Source: Zygosaccharomyces rouxii
Lineage: Eukaryota > Ascomycota > Saccharomycetes > Saccharomycetales > Saccharomycetaceae
Direction of reading: 5' to 3'
Length of the DNA: 64,000 bases
Assembly: GCF_000026365.1 (NCBI RefSeq)
Contig: NC_012993.1
Coordinates: 1,178,001-1,242,000 of the forward strand
Notes under the pieces: model-generated
The model's database searches: none
Told to the model about the DNA's origin: nothing
What the model saw: the letters and a program-made list of their open reading frames with translations, nothing else
Shown: positions 32,961 through 44,345 of the stretch, piece by piece
Layout: every line of letters begins with the position of its first letter
Position numbering within the stretch: the first letter of the stretch is position 1
Position numbers and translations under genes: made by a program

Positions 32961-34943
32961 TCAATTATGAGGACAGTTGTAGAAACAATAAGAGTTTGAA
33001 AATGTTTGATAATCCATATCCTTAGGTTTTATGTTTTCTACCGAGGTTGAACATCTTGGATAACTCGCCATCTTATTCTGAGTCACTACTTCACCACTGT
33101 CATTACCAATAAGATTATTATTAGAAGATGAAGAATTTGCCGAATTTGACGATACCAACCTATGTATGGCTCCAGGTGTAATTAACGTCTCTGCAGAAGT
33201 ATTTCTCGGAGCCGAACTGCTGTTAAAATGTACATCTCCGCCGGTATCAGTAACGATGCTTTGAACGTCGTCAAAAGTATCTTCATCAGCTAAGTTCCTC
33301 AAAGTCATTCCAATGTCCGTTAGTGTATAATGATTTATTGGTAGATCCGAGTTTAATTCTAATGAGGATAATGAATTTGCAGAAGAGTAACGATAATATC
33401 CTGCATTGTCCATAAGATTCAAATCCTCAGAAGGTGAAGATACACTAGAGTACGAGGAAGTAGAGTCAGATACTGAACGAGCATCGGGTACATCTACATT
33501 GGTACTGATATCCAATGGACCCTCGGTCTCAATAGGACTTGGTACTTCCATATCGTTATCATTTTCGTATTCGGAATTTAATAAAATTTCATTCATCTTT
33601 GCCGGTCTAAGTAATGAAGTATCATTGTGATAAAGATGCCTTAATGGTGACGTATTAAAATAATCCGTATCTTCGCTGAATCTTCTGACTTCACTAGGCT
33701 TAGCTCCAGAAGTGAAAGGTCTATGACTATGTGATAAAGTAGTAGTCACTAAGAAATCTCTAGCGAACATGTTTCCTCTATTTGTACTCAATTCATTTCT
33801 TTTATTTGCAGCTGCGGCTTCAGAAGTTGCTACGGCTGCTCTTTCTTCATCCAAATCTTTTTTACTCTGTGTGGTGACAACCAATTTCATCTGATAATTT
33901 TCGTAATTATTATTATCATAAAAGGTTTCACCATTAACATCATAACGACAACAAAGGTTGACATCCAGTGGACATAATGTAGTCGTTAATGCAGGATTAT
34001 AATAAAGTAAATTTCTCATTTGCAGGGAATATTTTAAAACGTTAAGATCAATAACAAATTTAAATTCATCTAATTTATCTGTAATTGATCTGTGGTAAGT
34101 TGCCGTAACGTAATGAATATCCTTCCAATTGTTAAAAGTGAGTTTAATTTCAATAAATTTCTCAAAATTTAGATTGTTGACATAGATTAGGCCTAAAACC
34201 TTACCGAATTCATTATTGATCTGTTCCAGGGAATGCAGTCTTATATTTGAACCTTGTAAATAATCAAACAATTGTGGCTCCAATTGTCCATTATCCTTCT
34301 TTTTGATGAATGGATTTGCATCAGCGGCTCTAAAAGGTATAACGTTCGATTGTAAGTATTGCCAATCTACCACTTCAAATTGATGGGGACGATTTTTATC
34401 TAAAATTTCATGTTTATGGTGATAATGTTTTTGATCTTCTTCTTCATATTCATATTCATCTTCATCTTCATCTTCATCTTCTATACCTGAATCAGAATCG
34501 TAATCCAAATGGAATCGGGATAATAAAAAATCCTTTTTGTTTTTATTACTATTATTACCAATTTTTCTTTTATTCGTTAATAAACTGGGTAAAAGGGTAA
34601 GATTATTGAACCACAATTCATCACGTTCATCATCAAAACCTTCTTCGTCATCACTCGCGGGAATTATAGGTTTTAACTGAGGTGAACTCTCTGTTGAAAT
34701 AGAAATCGGTTCAGCTGCAGAATCGAATTTCTTAACTGTAGTCAACTCTGCAGCAAATCTAACGTTCTTTGAAGATGAGGAGGTTGTCGAAGATGCAGCA
34801 ATTGATGATGAATCAGAACGACTCAATTTCAATGATGATTTTAACTGTCTAATGGCCACCCGAGTTGGAGGTGGTGGCGAAAATGGACTAACACTGCTCT
34901 CCAGGCTTGGTGGGGGACTTGGAGTCCTACTACCTTCAGTCAT
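32961..34943 (-). CDS. PIG1: Glc7 protein-phosphatase-1 targeting subunit (Gac1/Pig1)
   Basis: 660 residues from the ATG at 34943; the frame is open upstream without ATG. It directs type-1 phosphatase Glc7 to glycogen synthase and so promotes glycogen storage. The phosphatase-docking motif KNVRF (residues 59-63) and a CBM21 carbohydrate-binding domain (roughly residues 200-370, with WQYLQSNVIPF, GLIYVNNLNFEKFIEIKLTFNNW and YHRSITDKLDEFKF) are visible. The remainder is Ser/Asn/Asp-rich. S. cerevisiae has the WGD pair GAC1 (793) and PIG1 (648), one on each sister region; this is the single pre-WGD counterpart. Confidence 0.93.
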   Translation of the reverse strand: MTEGSRTPSPPPSLESSVSPFSPPPPTRVAIRQLKSSLKLSRSDSSSIAASSTTSSSSKNVRFAAELTTVKKFDSAAEPISISTESSPQLKPIIPASDDEEGFDDERDELWFNNLTLLPSLLTNKRKIGNNSNKNKKDFLLSRFHLDYDSDSGIEDEDEDEDEYEYEEEDQKHYHHKHEILDKNRPHQFEVVDWQYLQSNVIPFRAADANPFIKKKDNGQLEPQLFDYLQGSNIRLHSLEQINNEFGKVLGLIYVNNLNFEKFIEIKLTFNNWKDIHYVTATYHRSITDKLDEFKFVIDLNVLKYSLQMRNLLYYNPALTTTLCPLDVNLCCRYDVNGETFYDNNNYENYQMKLVVTTQSKKDLDEERAAVATSEAAAANKRNELSTNRGNMFARDFLVTTTLSHSHRPFTSGAKPSEVRRFSEDTDYFNTSPLRHLYHNDTSLLRPAKMNEILLNSEYENDNDMEVPSPIETEGPLDISTNVDVPDARSVSDSTSSYSSVSSPSEDLNLMDNAGYYRYSSANSLSSLELNSDLPINHYTLTDIGMTLRNLADEDTFDDVQSIVTDTGGDVHFNSSSAPRNTSAETLITPGAIHRLVSSNSANSSSSNNNLIGNDSGEVVTQNKMASYPRCSTSVENIKPKDMDYQTFSNSYCFYNCPHN

Positions 34944-37123
34944 TAATCTCGCTCTTTCTTTATTACTTTGCGCGGCTTCTAGAAAAATTAACACAGACCC
35001 CTCTATTGTTCCTTATCAACCAAACAAAAGATAAAAAGAAACAAAAATGCACCCTTAATTCAAAGGTCGTAAGTACAGCGCTTGACTATAATCCTAATCA
35101 ATCAATGAAATGAAATGAAATGCACGGAAAAGAGCACAATTCCTTTTTTTTTTTTTTTAATATTATTAATATGCTTTGGTATATTTCGATCTTTTCTTAA
35201 TATCCGGTTTTTCTTGCCTGTCTGTCCTACACCGATACGTGAGCTTCTCCGCCTTGTTGCGATGACTATCTTCTATCTTCTACTATGAGTACTAACGATC
35301 TGCAAAGACCTTCAAAGATACACGCCAAACAGAAAAAAATTGGTCGTAGCAACAGAAACAAAAAAACAAAAGACAAAGGATACCTGAATTCGATTTGCCC
35401 TGATGTAATGTGTGTGGAAATTTTAGAGGCTATTTCACTAATCCTTTGAAGACCTTATAATGGAAATATATTAAAACAACACAAAAAAAGAAAAAAAAAA
35501 TTCTATGCTTTTAGTTCCTCTACTAATACTTTTCCCGTTGGAACTTCGTATTATGCTGATGTTTTGACAAAGGTCAGTACCTCGTTATTCGTTATCGTTA
35601 TCGTAATCGTAATCGTAGTCGCGACTGGTTTTGTCTCCCTGATTTAAGCTTTTCTCCCTTCTATATATCAGTATTGGCGGGTTAATGATTCAGCTGCTAT
35701 AACAGTCGTTAATGTCTCTACCCGCTGAAGCAGTCTATGCAAGAGTCACAAGGGCAGGTAAGAAAAGTGTGACAAGCAATTCGATGGCCCAGAAGAAATG
35801 AGAAAGAGAAAGGAAGAAATAACGAAGATTACAATAGAATGGAGGAGAATTTAAGAAGGAACAGGTAATAAATGAAAGGGAATTGGAAGGATCACTCCAT
35901 TTTAGCCATGGTTTTTATACGGCTGATTTTGGATCGATACCTAATTAAATTAAATTAAATTAATCGCTTGTACTACTAAGCTTTGATAAAAATCTTTAGT
36001 ACCGTATTGCAAAACACAATAGAAGTCTAAGAAATTCTGCACGTAAGGGGCGCGAAAAAGATAATAATTAGGTTATTAGCCCACCCAGAAAAATACGCAG
36101 GGGGGTGGGGATGCAGGGGATTTATTGATCGATTCTTTGATTCAAGGATTAGCGCTACCGCCGCAGGAATTGTCGTATGACAGCGTAACGTAGTGTAACA
36201 TAATGCGGCTAACTTAATGCTGTGAGGTGGGGTAGAAATGGAGAAAATTTTATATCGCACAGAAACCCTCGGAGTACCCGGAAGCCTTCTGGGGCTTACT
36301 GTGTGAAACAAAGGGGTGTCTGGAATGGACATACTGTCTTACGACTTATGTGGTCTCACATTTTTCTTTTTCTTTTATCATGCGGGTATTTTTATGCGTG
36401 TTTACCATTCATACCGTATTGTCTTTTGTGGAGGTTGGTCCAGCTTTTTAAGGGGCAGGGACCTAGAGGCCAGCGTAGAAGGTGTGTACCTACTTTAGGG
36501 GGCCAAAAACGAGTCGTTTCGAGTTTGAGTCGTATAAGCTCTTTAGATGCTGTGTCACATTAAACTGCATAACGCTACCCCACATTAACACAGGAATGCA
36601 GGGTCGGAGTCACACAGAAACAATCGTAGACCGTGGGGAAGGAGTGGGACTACAGGAAAGTATTTGATTGGCACTCCTACTTGCTCACATTGTGTGGAAG
36701 GCATCTAGACCCTTCTCTTCATTTGCTTCTAAGGGAACATTTCAGTGGTACTATACGATGTGCAGCCGCTGTCTTTTGCGGGGTTTTAAAGCGCGTCTTG
36801 AAGCTACGTTTGTTTCATAAGGCTTCCTTATCTTATCGGGCGGGTGACTCCGACCAGATCTCAGGATAGCTACATACGTATATATAAACATAAGACACTG
36901 TCGAGATCACAGATCCGATCTCTCTTTCCCTTTTCTCCTTTTCAGAATGTGTCAGTTTGGGTCGCTTTCTACGATACAATTATATTTCTTGATATGGTAA
37001 TGCTATTAGATGGACGTGTTAGTATATAAAGACGGAATAAAAGAAAAAAATAAAAAATTGAGATGAGACTAAAAGTTCTATTATGACAACAACAAGTTAA
37101 AAGAAGGAGCGTCTGATTGTGAA
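34944..37123. other. Gene-poor divergent region of 2.2 kb PIG1/MCM5
   Basis: No gene is supported; the open frames (up to 113 codons) are unrelated to anything I recognise and overlap each other. Visible features are ATGAA repeats (35105-35122) in the likely PIG1 leader, a T run near 35143, hexanucleotide-like TCGTTA/TCGTAA repeats (35583-35622), AAATT repeats (35943-35962), G-rich runs near 36095-36118, and a TATATAAAG box near 37023 about 100 bp before MCM5. It is the longest gap of the window and long for this genome. Confidence 0.5.
35583..35622. repeat. Imperfect 6-bp tandem repeat (TCGTTA/TCGTAA)
   Basis: About seven imperfect units reading cgttat, cgttat, cgtaat, cgtaat, cgtagt, in the upstream region of PIG1. 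A role is not apparent. Confidence 0.8.
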
Positions 37124-39427
37124 ATGTCATTTGATAGACCCGAAGTGTATAGTGCCCCCGTTTTACAAGGAGACTCGCCCAACGATGATGATAATACCGA
37201 AATCATTAAATCATTTAAAGATTTTATATTAGAGTTCCGTCTAGATTCACATTTTCTCTATAGAGATCAACTGAGAAATAATTTACTGGTTAAAAGATAT
37301 TCGTTAACAGTTGCTACTGAACATTTGATTGGTTATAATGAAGATCTCTATAAAAAACTATCAGATGAACCATCGGATGTTGTGCCGTTATTTGAAAGTG
37401 CAATTACACAGGTTGCAAAGAGAATTGCAATTCTAAGTAAAAGTGGTTCAGAAAATAGTAATAGCAGTAATGATGAATTACCAGATGAATTAGAAACGAC
37501 ACGTCTATTCCCAACTTTCCAATTAATACTTAACAGTGGAGCTACCCAAACTTCTCTAAGACAGTTAGATTCTGAACATGTTTCAAAGATTGTAAGGTTA
37601 TCAGGTATTATAATATCAGCATCAGTTTTAACGTCAAGGGCCACGTATTTATCACTAATGTGTCGTAATTGCCGTCATACTACTTCGATGCGCATTAATA
37701 ATTTTAATTCAATTAGTGGCAATAATGTTACTTTACCTCATTCATGTCTTTCTAATTCTCAAACTGAAAATAGCGGTAATAGTAGTGCATTGGTTGGATC
37801 TACAGATGATGAAGGCAGAAAGAATTGTGGACCTGATCCATATCTAATCGTTCATGAATCATCACAATTTATTGATCAACAATTCCTCAAATTACAGGAA
37901 GTTCCAGAATCTGTACCTGTTGGTGAAATGCCTCGTAATATTTTAATGACTTGTGATCGATATTTGACTAATCGTGTAATACCAGGTACAAGAGTCACAA
38001 TTGTGGGTATTTACTCCATCTACCAATCTAAAAACAGAACCGCTGGCGGTGGTGGTGGTGGTGGTGTCGCCATTAGAAATCCTTACGTTAAAGTACTCGG
38101 TATTCAAACTGATGTGGAAACTTCGAGTATTTGGAATACAATGACGATGTTTTCTGAAGAAGAAGAAGAAGAATTTTTACAATTGAGTAGAAGACCTGAT
38201 CTTTATGAATTATTTGCCAATTCTATTGCACCTTCCATTTATGGATCAAACGATATTAAAAAGGCTATTGTATGTCTATTATTAGGTGGTTCTAAAAAAT
38301 TATTACCTGATGGTATGAGACTTAGAGGTGATGTTAACATTCTTCTATTAGGTGATCCTGGTACTGCAAAATCTCAATTGTTAAAATTTGTAGAAAAAGT
38401 TTCGCCAATTTCAGTTTATACTTCGGGTAAAGGTTCTTCAGCCGCTGGTTTAACAGCAAGTGTTCAAAGAGATCCTATAACAAGAGATTTTTACCTTGAA
38501 GGTGGTGCGATGGTTCTTGCAGATGGTGGTGTTGTATGTATTGATGAATTTGATAAAATGAGAGATGAAGATCGTGTTGCAATTCATGAAGCTATGGAAC
38601 AACAAACTATCTCTATTGCTAAAGCTGGTATTACTACGGTGTTAAATTCAAGAACAAGTGTTTTAGCAGCTGCAAATCCAATATATGGTAGATATGATGA
38701 CTTAAAATCGCCTGGTGAAAATATCGATTTTCAAACTACAATTTTATCACGTTTTGATATGATTTTTATTGTTAAGGATGATCATAATGAAATGCGTGAT
38801 ATTTCAATTGCTAATCATGTTATGAATATTCATACCGGTAGATCTACTCAAAATGATGACGAATTAGAAAATGCAGGTTTAGAATTCAGTATTGATAAAA
38901 TGAAAAGGTATATCACTTATTGTCGATCAAAATGTGCACCACGTCTTTCAGCTTCTGCCGCCGAGAAATTATCATCACAATTCGTTAATATCAGAAAGCA
39001 GCTTCTTATCAATGAGTTAGAATCCACTGAAAGGTCTTCTATTCCCATTACGGTTCGTCAATTAGAAGCTATTATCAGAATCACAGAATCATTAGCAAAA
39101 TTAGAATTAAGTCCAGTGGCACATGAAAAGCATGTAGATGAAGCTATACGATTGTTTCAAGCATCTACTATGGATGCCGCTTCACAAGATCCTATTGGTG
39201 GATTGAATACTCCAAATGGTATTGCTGAAGTACGTCGTATTGAACAAGAATTAAAGAGACGTCTACCAATTGGTTGGTCAACATCGTATCAAACTCTGAG
39301 AAGAGAATTTGTTGATACAAATAGATTCTCTCAAATGGCCCTAGATAAGGCTTTGTATTCTTTAGAAAGGATAGAAACCATCCAGTTAAGATACCACGGT
39401 CAAAATATTTTCAGGAGTGGTGTGTAG
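37124..39427 (+). CDS. MCM5: Replicative helicase subunit Mcm5 (Cdc46)
   Basis: 767 residues (775 in S. cerevisiae). It is one of six ATPases of the MCM2-7 ring that unwinds DNA at replication forks. The N-terminal zinc-binding region begins CRNCRH and ends near RKNCGPDPY. The AAA+ core has Walker A GDPGTAKS (residues 410-417), Walker [10 protein letters not shown] and the arginine-finger motif SRFDMIF. A run of seven glycines (residues 308-314) sits in a loop of the N-terminal domain. A C-terminal winged-helix-like end is present. SMD2 follows as in S. cerevisiae. Confidence 0.98.
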   Translation: MSFDRPEVYSAPVLQGDSPNDDDNTEIIKSFKDFILEFRLDSHFLYRDQLRNNLLVKRYSLTVATEHLIGYNEDLYKKLSDEPSDVVPLFESAITQVAKRIAILSKSGSENSNSSNDELPDELETTRLFPTFQLILNSGATQTSLRQLDSEHVSKIVRLSGIIISASVLTSRATYLSLMCRNCRHTTSMRINNFNSISGNNVTLPHSCLSNSQTENSGNSSALVGSTDDEGRKNCGPDPYLIVHESSQFIDQQFLKLQEVPESVPVGEMPRNILMTCDRYLTNRVIPGTRVTIVGIYSIYQSKNRTAGGGGGGGVAIRNPYVKVLGIQTDVETSSIWNTMTMFSEEEEEEFLQLSRRPDLYELFANSIAPSIYGSNDIKKAIVCLLLGGSKKLLPDGMRLRGDVNILLLGDPGTAKSQLLKFVEKVSPISVYTSGKGSSAAGLTASVQRDPITRDFYLEGGAMVLADGGVVCIDEFDKMRDEDRVAIHEAMEQQTISIAKAGITTVLNSRTSVLAAANPIYGRYDDLKSPGENIDFQTTILSRFDMIFIVKDDHNEMRDISIANHVMNIHTGRSTQNDDELENAGLEFSIDKMKRYITYCRSKCAPRLSASAAEKLSSQFVNIRKQLLINELESTERSSIPITVRQLEAIIRITESLAKLELSPVAHEKHVDEAIRLFQASTMDAASQDPIGGLNTPNGIAEVRRIEQELKRRLPIGWSTSYQTLRREFVDTNRFSQMALDKALYSLERIETIQLRYHGQNIFRSGV

Positions 39428-39591
39428 AATAACTCTTTCATATGTACATTTAGATATTTGTATACAATGGTAAACATCGTTCTTTTTTACAATGTCCGTG
39501 TTGTTAGAATGAAGGGAAAAAAAAATCTTAAAAGGATCGGTGATGACGAACTAACAATTAAATGAGATAACAATACAACTCTTCAAACACC

Positions 39592-39924
39592 ATGAGTTCT
39601 GTACTGGCAGACCGTCCTAAATCAGAGCTAACAGCAGAAGAGTTAGAGCAGTTAGAAGAGTTTGAATTTAAAAATGGTCCACTTTCTCTTATAAATGATT
39701 CTGTAACTACAAAGAATCCAGTGATCATTTCACTGAGGAATAATCACAAGATTATTGCAAGAGTAAAAGCATTTGATAGGCATTGTAATATGATTTTAGA
39801 AAATGTAAAGGAATTATGGACTGAAAAAAAGGGTAAAAGAGTCGTCAATAAGGAAAGATTTATTAGTAAACTTTTCCTTAGAGGGGATTCTGTAATTGTT
39901 ATATTAAAGGCACCGGTTCAATAA
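39592..39924 (+). CDS. SMD2: Spliceosomal core protein Sm D2, uninterrupted
   Basis: 110 residues, the same length as S. cerevisiae SmD2. It is part of the heptameric Sm ring on U1, U2, U4 and U5 snRNAs. Sm1 and Sm2 motifs are visible ([30 protein letters not shown] and [11 protein letters not shown], given by their cores DRHCNM and LRGDSV). The reading frame is continuous from ATG to stop, whereas the S. cerevisiae gene is reported to contain an intron. It lies 165 bp after MCM5 and is convergent with DBP9. Confidence 0.97.
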   Translation: MSSVLADRPKSELTAEELEQLEEFEFKNGPLSLINDSVTTKNPVIISLRNNHKIIARVKAFDRHCNMILENVKELWTEKKGKRVVNKERFISKLFLRGDSVIVILKAPVQ

Positions 39925-40000
39925 AAAAATTTTATAATGATGTACAATAGGTTTTACACATATTTAATGTATTATTCATATTTTATATTTTAATTATCGA

Positions 40001-41752
40001 TCATTTGAAACTTTTCAAAGGATCAACTTTACCGCGTTTTTGAACTTTACCCTTCTTTGCCCTCTTCTTACCATTCTTATGGAAAGGAACAAACCCAATT
40101 TGAGGTGATTTACCTTCTCTTAATGGTTCAGGTAAAAGGTAATCGGGAACTCTTTTCAAATGCTGTTGTACACGAGCGGGATGCAATTCTTTATCATGTC
40201 TTAAACTTTGTAATTCTTGTGGATTTTCTTCAAAATGTCTTTTCAATTTATCACTCATGAGTAATTCTTGTTTTAATTCTTTAATTCTTGCTTCACGCAC
40301 CGCCACTTGAGTCACAGCACGGAATCCGTCTTCCATTCTATAACGGAATCCCTCTACTTGTTTTTTATCAAAAGAATATGGTAACATCTCTAATCCCAAT
40401 TTACTTTGTTGTTTAATAATACGTGAAAGTATTTTTTCGTCCTTAATGGCAGTAGTGCACATAGATGGTTTATGCTTACCGTATTCCTTACGAGGAACTA
40501 CAAATGAAATAGCAGTACCAGATTTACCAGCACGAGCTGTTCTACCAACTCTATGCACGTAAGATTTAGCTGTCGTCGGTAAATCAAAATTTAAGACACA
40601 GGAAACATTTTTGAAATCTACACCACGAGATACACCATATTCCCTATTTTTTTTGGATCCATGTTTGGATTTATTTTGAGATTCTGTGTTTCCATCATCA
40701 CGTCCTTCTTCATGCGCTAATTCTTCTTCTTCTTCCTTAATATAATCAGTGTCATCTGTTGCAATTAAAATGTGGAAAAGATTTTTGTTAAATTGATCCA
40801 CGATATGTTGTCTTGAATTTATTGGCAATTCACTGTTTAAGATACTCGATTTAATACCAAATTGTTCCAAAACTAATTTCAATTTGTACCCTCTATCGAT
40901 ATTATTGACAAATACTAAAGTTTTACCTCTAATAAGCGCCAATTTGAATATAACATAACATAACAGAAATTTATCGAATTCCGTGGTTTTAACGTAGTAT
41001 TGTGCTAGTTTTTTCTGATCTCTTGATATTTCATCATCATTAAATTTCAAGATGGCTGGGAATCGACAAAATTGTTGTTTCAAGTTTTGAATATCATCGT
41101 TAAGAGTAGCACTCATTAAAAATGTCTGTAAGTTCTTCTTCAGAGGAAGATATTGAGCAATCTTTGTCAAGTCTTCTTCATATCCAAATGTCAACACTAA
41201 ATCAACCTCATCAATCACTAAAAATTTTAACTCATCCAGTGAAATAGCTTCAGTATTAGTCTCCAGAAGGGTTACAAGCTTACCAGGGGTAGCAACGATA
41301 ATTTCTGGTTTCTCCAACAAAAGTGTATTAAGCACTGAGTTCGATATATCGGAGGATACATTTAAAGATCTAATATCTTTGGAGCAATAAAGGGTCATTT
41401 TCTCTAAGACACTGTACACCTGATTTGCTAATTCCTTGGTAGGCACAAGCACTATCCCCAAAGTTTGATTTTGATCATTCTCATCTTGCAATGATTCCTT
41501 GTAGTTCAAAATGGTTTGAATCACAGGTATTAAATATGCCAAAGTCTTACCTGAACCTGTAGCAGCTTTAGCAATAATATCTCTTTTTTGTTGAAGTGCT
41601 AATGGTATAGCATGCGATTGAATCAACGTTGGATGCAAGAAACCATTACGTTTGACTGCCTGGAGCAATCTAGGATCTAATTGAAGAGATTCAAATGAAG
41701 TAGAATCATCGATGTAAGCTTCAGAGGCCTGTTCCACTTTATTAGAGCTCAT
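40001..41752 (-). CDS. DBP9: DEAD-box-type RNA helicase Dbp9 (60S ribosome assembly)
   Basis: 583 residues (594 in S. cerevisiae). It is a nucleolar ATP-dependent helicase for 27S pre-rRNA processing. Motif I AATGSGKT is at residues 63-70, motif Ia PTKELANQ, motif II is DEVD rather than DEAD (as in S. cerevisiae Dbp9), motif III SAT, and motif [13 protein letters not shown]. An acidic/Lys-rich insert before GVSRGVDF matches the family. The C-terminus is basic ([14 protein letters not shown]). SMD2 and YSH1 neighbours match S. cerevisiae chromosome XII. Confidence 0.97.
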   Translation of the reverse strand: MSSNKVEQASEAYIDDSTSFESLQLDPRLLQAVKRNGFLHPTLIQSHAIPLALQQKRDIIAKAATGSGKTLAYLIPVIQTILNYKESLQDENDQNQTLGIVLVPTKELANQVYSVLEKMTLYCSKDIRSLNVSSDISNSVLNTLLLEKPEIIVATPGKLVTLLETNTEAISLDELKFLVIDEVDLVLTFGYEEDLTKIAQYLPLKKNLQTFLMSATLNDDIQNLKQQFCRFPAILKFNDDEISRDQKKLAQYYVKTTEFDKFLLCYVIFKLALIRGKTLVFVNNIDRGYKLKLVLEQFGIKSSILNSELPINSRQHIVDQFNKNLFHILIATDDTDYIKEEEEELAHEEGRDDGNTESQNKSKHGSKKNREYGVSRGVDFKNVSCVLNFDLPTTAKSYVHRVGRTARAGKSGTAISFVVPRKEYGKHKPSMCTTAIKDEKILSRIIKQQSKLGLEMLPYSFDKKQVEGFRYRMEDGFRAVTQVAVREARIKELKQELLMSDKLKRHFEENPQELQSLRHDKELHPARVQQHLKRVPDYLLPEPLREGKSPQIGFVPFHKNGKKRAKKGKVQKRGKVDPLKSFK

Positions 41753-41971
41753 GATTCAAGCGCTGATGCTAACTAAATCTTCTGACCAATAACGCTTATC
41801 TCATCATTTTAAGAGTTTTCAAATTTAGGCGATGAGATGAGACGAGATGAGCTCTTGGAGATTTTTCAAAAAATTTTCCCCCAACGTGCAACATGATGAA
41901 TATACCGAATCTTTGGAAAATCAGAAATGTAATTAGCCGCCGAAAGTTTCCAGTTATACCAATCATTAAAA

Positions 41972-41975
<4 letters not shown>

Positions 41976-42017
<42 letters not shown>
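41976..42017. repeat. Compound (AC)13(AT)8 microsatellite
   Basis: 26 bp of AC (41976-42001) run directly into AT repeats (42002-42017). It lies 9 bp past the YSH1 stop codon and about 225 bp upstream of DBP9, so in the YSH1 3' UTR and the DBP9 promoter at once. Confidence 0.95.
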
Positions 42018-42026
42018 TTATATACA

Positions 42027-44345
42027 TTAGCACAGCGGAGCCACTAGATCAATACCCATGTTGAGTATTTGTTCGACCCGTCCCTTGAGTGGATTAGAAT
42101 TACACTCCTCTATTTTGAGTTGGGAAAAATTAACACGAGCTGTGTTTTTCCCGATCGTTATGATACCGCTAATGTCCTCATCATTCTTCTTAAAATCGCC
42201 GTTCTTATTCATCAAAAGGGTAAATGAATCACCGAATTGTTCTTGAAATAATTTGGATATTTGTTTGATCTTCCATACGGGGTCCTGCTGTATTAATTCT
42301 TCCACATTTTGATGATTATGATTATCACAAGATCGGCTTGTCAATTTAACACTAGCAGGTGCAGAATCAACACTCATTAGAATGGCTACAACTGAGTCTG
42401 CAACTGCATCACTTATCAGACCTTGTGTCCATTCTAAAGTCGCCGAGTTATCAACAACGGTCAATTTAATGTCACTCATGATTTGAAGTACCAATTTATT
42501 TTCACTGCCATTAGAAACCTCAGAATCCTCTTGCTTGAGCATGTTAGTAACATTGGAAGGATCTTCTAATACTTCAATGTCACCGAACATTTGACAAAGA
42601 TGCCAATATATTAGTTCCTTTTTACAGTCCACATGGACTGTTTGTCTTTCTCTCAAAACAGTAGTTGACAATTTGTTATGGTGTTCTCTTAAATCTGTCA
42701 AAGAAACTAAATTTAAATCAAAATTCTTTTCATCAGAGACCAAAATTCCAGATACAACAATTTCTTCTTCTTCGCCACCATTAGGGAGTTCTCTTTCTTC
42801 CTGATCGGATTCTCCATTATTCTCAGTCCCATCTAAACTTTCCACTTTAGGTGATTCCCTCTTTACTTCTGTTGTTTCTCCTTTCTGTATTTCATCAACA
42901 ATGTTACCAACAGCTTTGGCTACTTTAATTCCCTTAAATTCTAAATTCACCTCCACACAATTTCTTGGATTATAGACATGAACTTCTTGATCTGTACCCT
43001 TTAATGATGCAAAATTGGATAAAAGTGCGGATTTTAAACGACCCATAGGATTCGATTCACCATGAACAAGAACGATATTTGGTGCACTGATCTTCTCTAT
43101 AAATTCCAGATTTTCTTGAAAATCTACATGGGCTGCAAATGAAATTTCTTCGATTTGGCATCTTCTTGGTATAGTAATCTCCGGGTTGTTTATTGATGGA
43201 ATCGTATCAGGTTCAAGCATTAAAAATTTAGCCATTGTACCCTCCACAGAATAACCTGTTATAAGTACAAGGTTTTTGCCTTCAGGGCACCATCTTTCTA
43301 AAACTTCTCTAGAAAGACCATTCTGCAACATACCTGGTGATGCTAGCATCACACTGGGACCAAAATCTTGAAATTCGTCTATATTTTTGAGGTAAGATAT
43401 GTTTTTGAAAACAAATGGATTGGTTTGAGAGTCTCTGAATTTTCTTCTAATGTCATCATTCATCATATTCACATAAGTTTGGAAAACACTCATACATTTT
43501 CTTGCTAAATTAGAGGCATAGTAAATCGGTACCTGTCCACCACCTAATTCTTCTGCATGTTGAGACCAATATTCATCCAAAATTAACATTAATTCCTGAG
43601 CCCTCCCTAGGGCGAAAACTGGTAAAAGAACACGACCACCTTTAGTAACTGTTGAATGAATTAATTGGGTCAATTTACGTTCACGATTTATACGAGGTTC
43701 ATGTGTTGCAGTACCAAAGGTTGACTCCACAATAAGTACATCAGAGGGGAATGGTGGAATTTCTGCAGAATTTAAATGACGATCTAATTCACGAGAATAG
43801 TCACCAGTAAAAAGCACTCGTAATCCTGCGATTTCAATTTGGAACATAGCAGCACCCAAGACGTGACCAGCATGATAAGCTGTAAATTTAATACCACCAA
43901 CATCAACTGTAGAATGATAATCTATGGTTTCTATTCTGTCAAAGGATTCTGCTAAATCTTCATCAGTATAAAGATTTTCATCTTTACCTGTAGCAGAATT
44001 ACCTATACTGGTGACTCTAACGAAATCTCTTAATAACCATCTGTAAATGGCCTTGGTAGGATGGGTCATGAATACTCTTCCTTGGAAATTGGTCTTTTGC
44101 ATAACATACGGCAGTGAAGCTGCATGATCTACGTGGAAATGTGAAATAAGTAGAATGTCAACTTTAGAAAGATCAAATTCATCATAATATGGTAATGATG
44201 CATATCCCTGATATGCAGGATGGACACCTGCATCTAGCATAACGGTTTTATTCTTATACTGTAGCATATGACTTGACCTACCAACTTCATTGCTACCACC
44301 TAACGAGAAGAATTTAAAGGAATTATTCCTTGGTTGTTCCATCAT
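42027..44345 (-). CDS. YSH1: mRNA 3'-end processing endonuclease Ysh1 (CPSF-73)
   Basis: 772 residues (779 in S. cerevisiae). It is the metallo-beta-lactamase/beta-CASP nuclease of the cleavage and polyadenylation factor that cuts pre-mRNA. The metal-binding signature HFHVDH is at residues 69-74 (SHFHVDHAASLPY), with further metal-site motifs AGHVLGAAMF, FTGDYSRE and, in the beta-CASP part, LPVFALGRAQE. The C-terminal CPSF-C-like domain ends KGRVEQILNMGIDLVAPLC. Two consecutive ATGs at the start leave one residue uncertain. Confidence 0.98.
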   Translation of the reverse strand: MMEQPRNNSFKFFSLGGSNEVGRSSHMLQYKNKTVMLDAGVHPAYQGYASLPYYDEFDLSKVDILLISHFHVDHAASLPYVMQKTNFQGRVFMTHPTKAIYRWLLRDFVRVTSIGNSATGKDENLYTDEDLAESFDRIETIDYHSTVDVGGIKFTAYHAGHVLGAAMFQIEIAGLRVLFTGDYSRELDRHLNSAEIPPFPSDVLIVESTFGTATHEPRINRERKLTQLIHSTVTKGGRVLLPVFALGRAQELMLILDEYWSQHAEELGGGQVPIYYASNLARKCMSVFQTYVNMMNDDIRRKFRDSQTNPFVFKNISYLKNIDEFQDFGPSVMLASPGMLQNGLSREVLERWCPEGKNLVLITGYSVEGTMAKFLMLEPDTIPSINNPEITIPRRCQIEEISFAAHVDFQENLEFIEKISAPNIVLVHGESNPMGRLKSALLSNFASLKGTDQEVHVYNPRNCVEVNLEFKGIKVAKAVGNIVDEIQKGETTEVKRESPKVESLDGTENNGESDQEERELPNGGEEEEIVVSGILVSDEKNFDLNLVSLTDLREHHNKLSTTVLRERQTVHVDCKKELIYWHLCQMFGDIEVLEDPSNVTNMLKQEDSEVSNGSENKLVLQIMSDIKLTVVDNSATLEWTQGLISDAVADSVVAILMSVDSAPASVKLTSRSCDNHNHQNVEELIQQDPVWKIKQISKLFQEQFGDSFTLLMNKNGDFKKNDEDISGIITIGKNTARVNFSQLKIEECNSNPLKGRVEQILNMGIDLVAPLC

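Noticed and set aside
36222..36563. 113-codon frame between PIG1 and MCM5
   Set aside because: It overlaps other frames of similar length, has no recognisable domain, and its composition is not protein-like.
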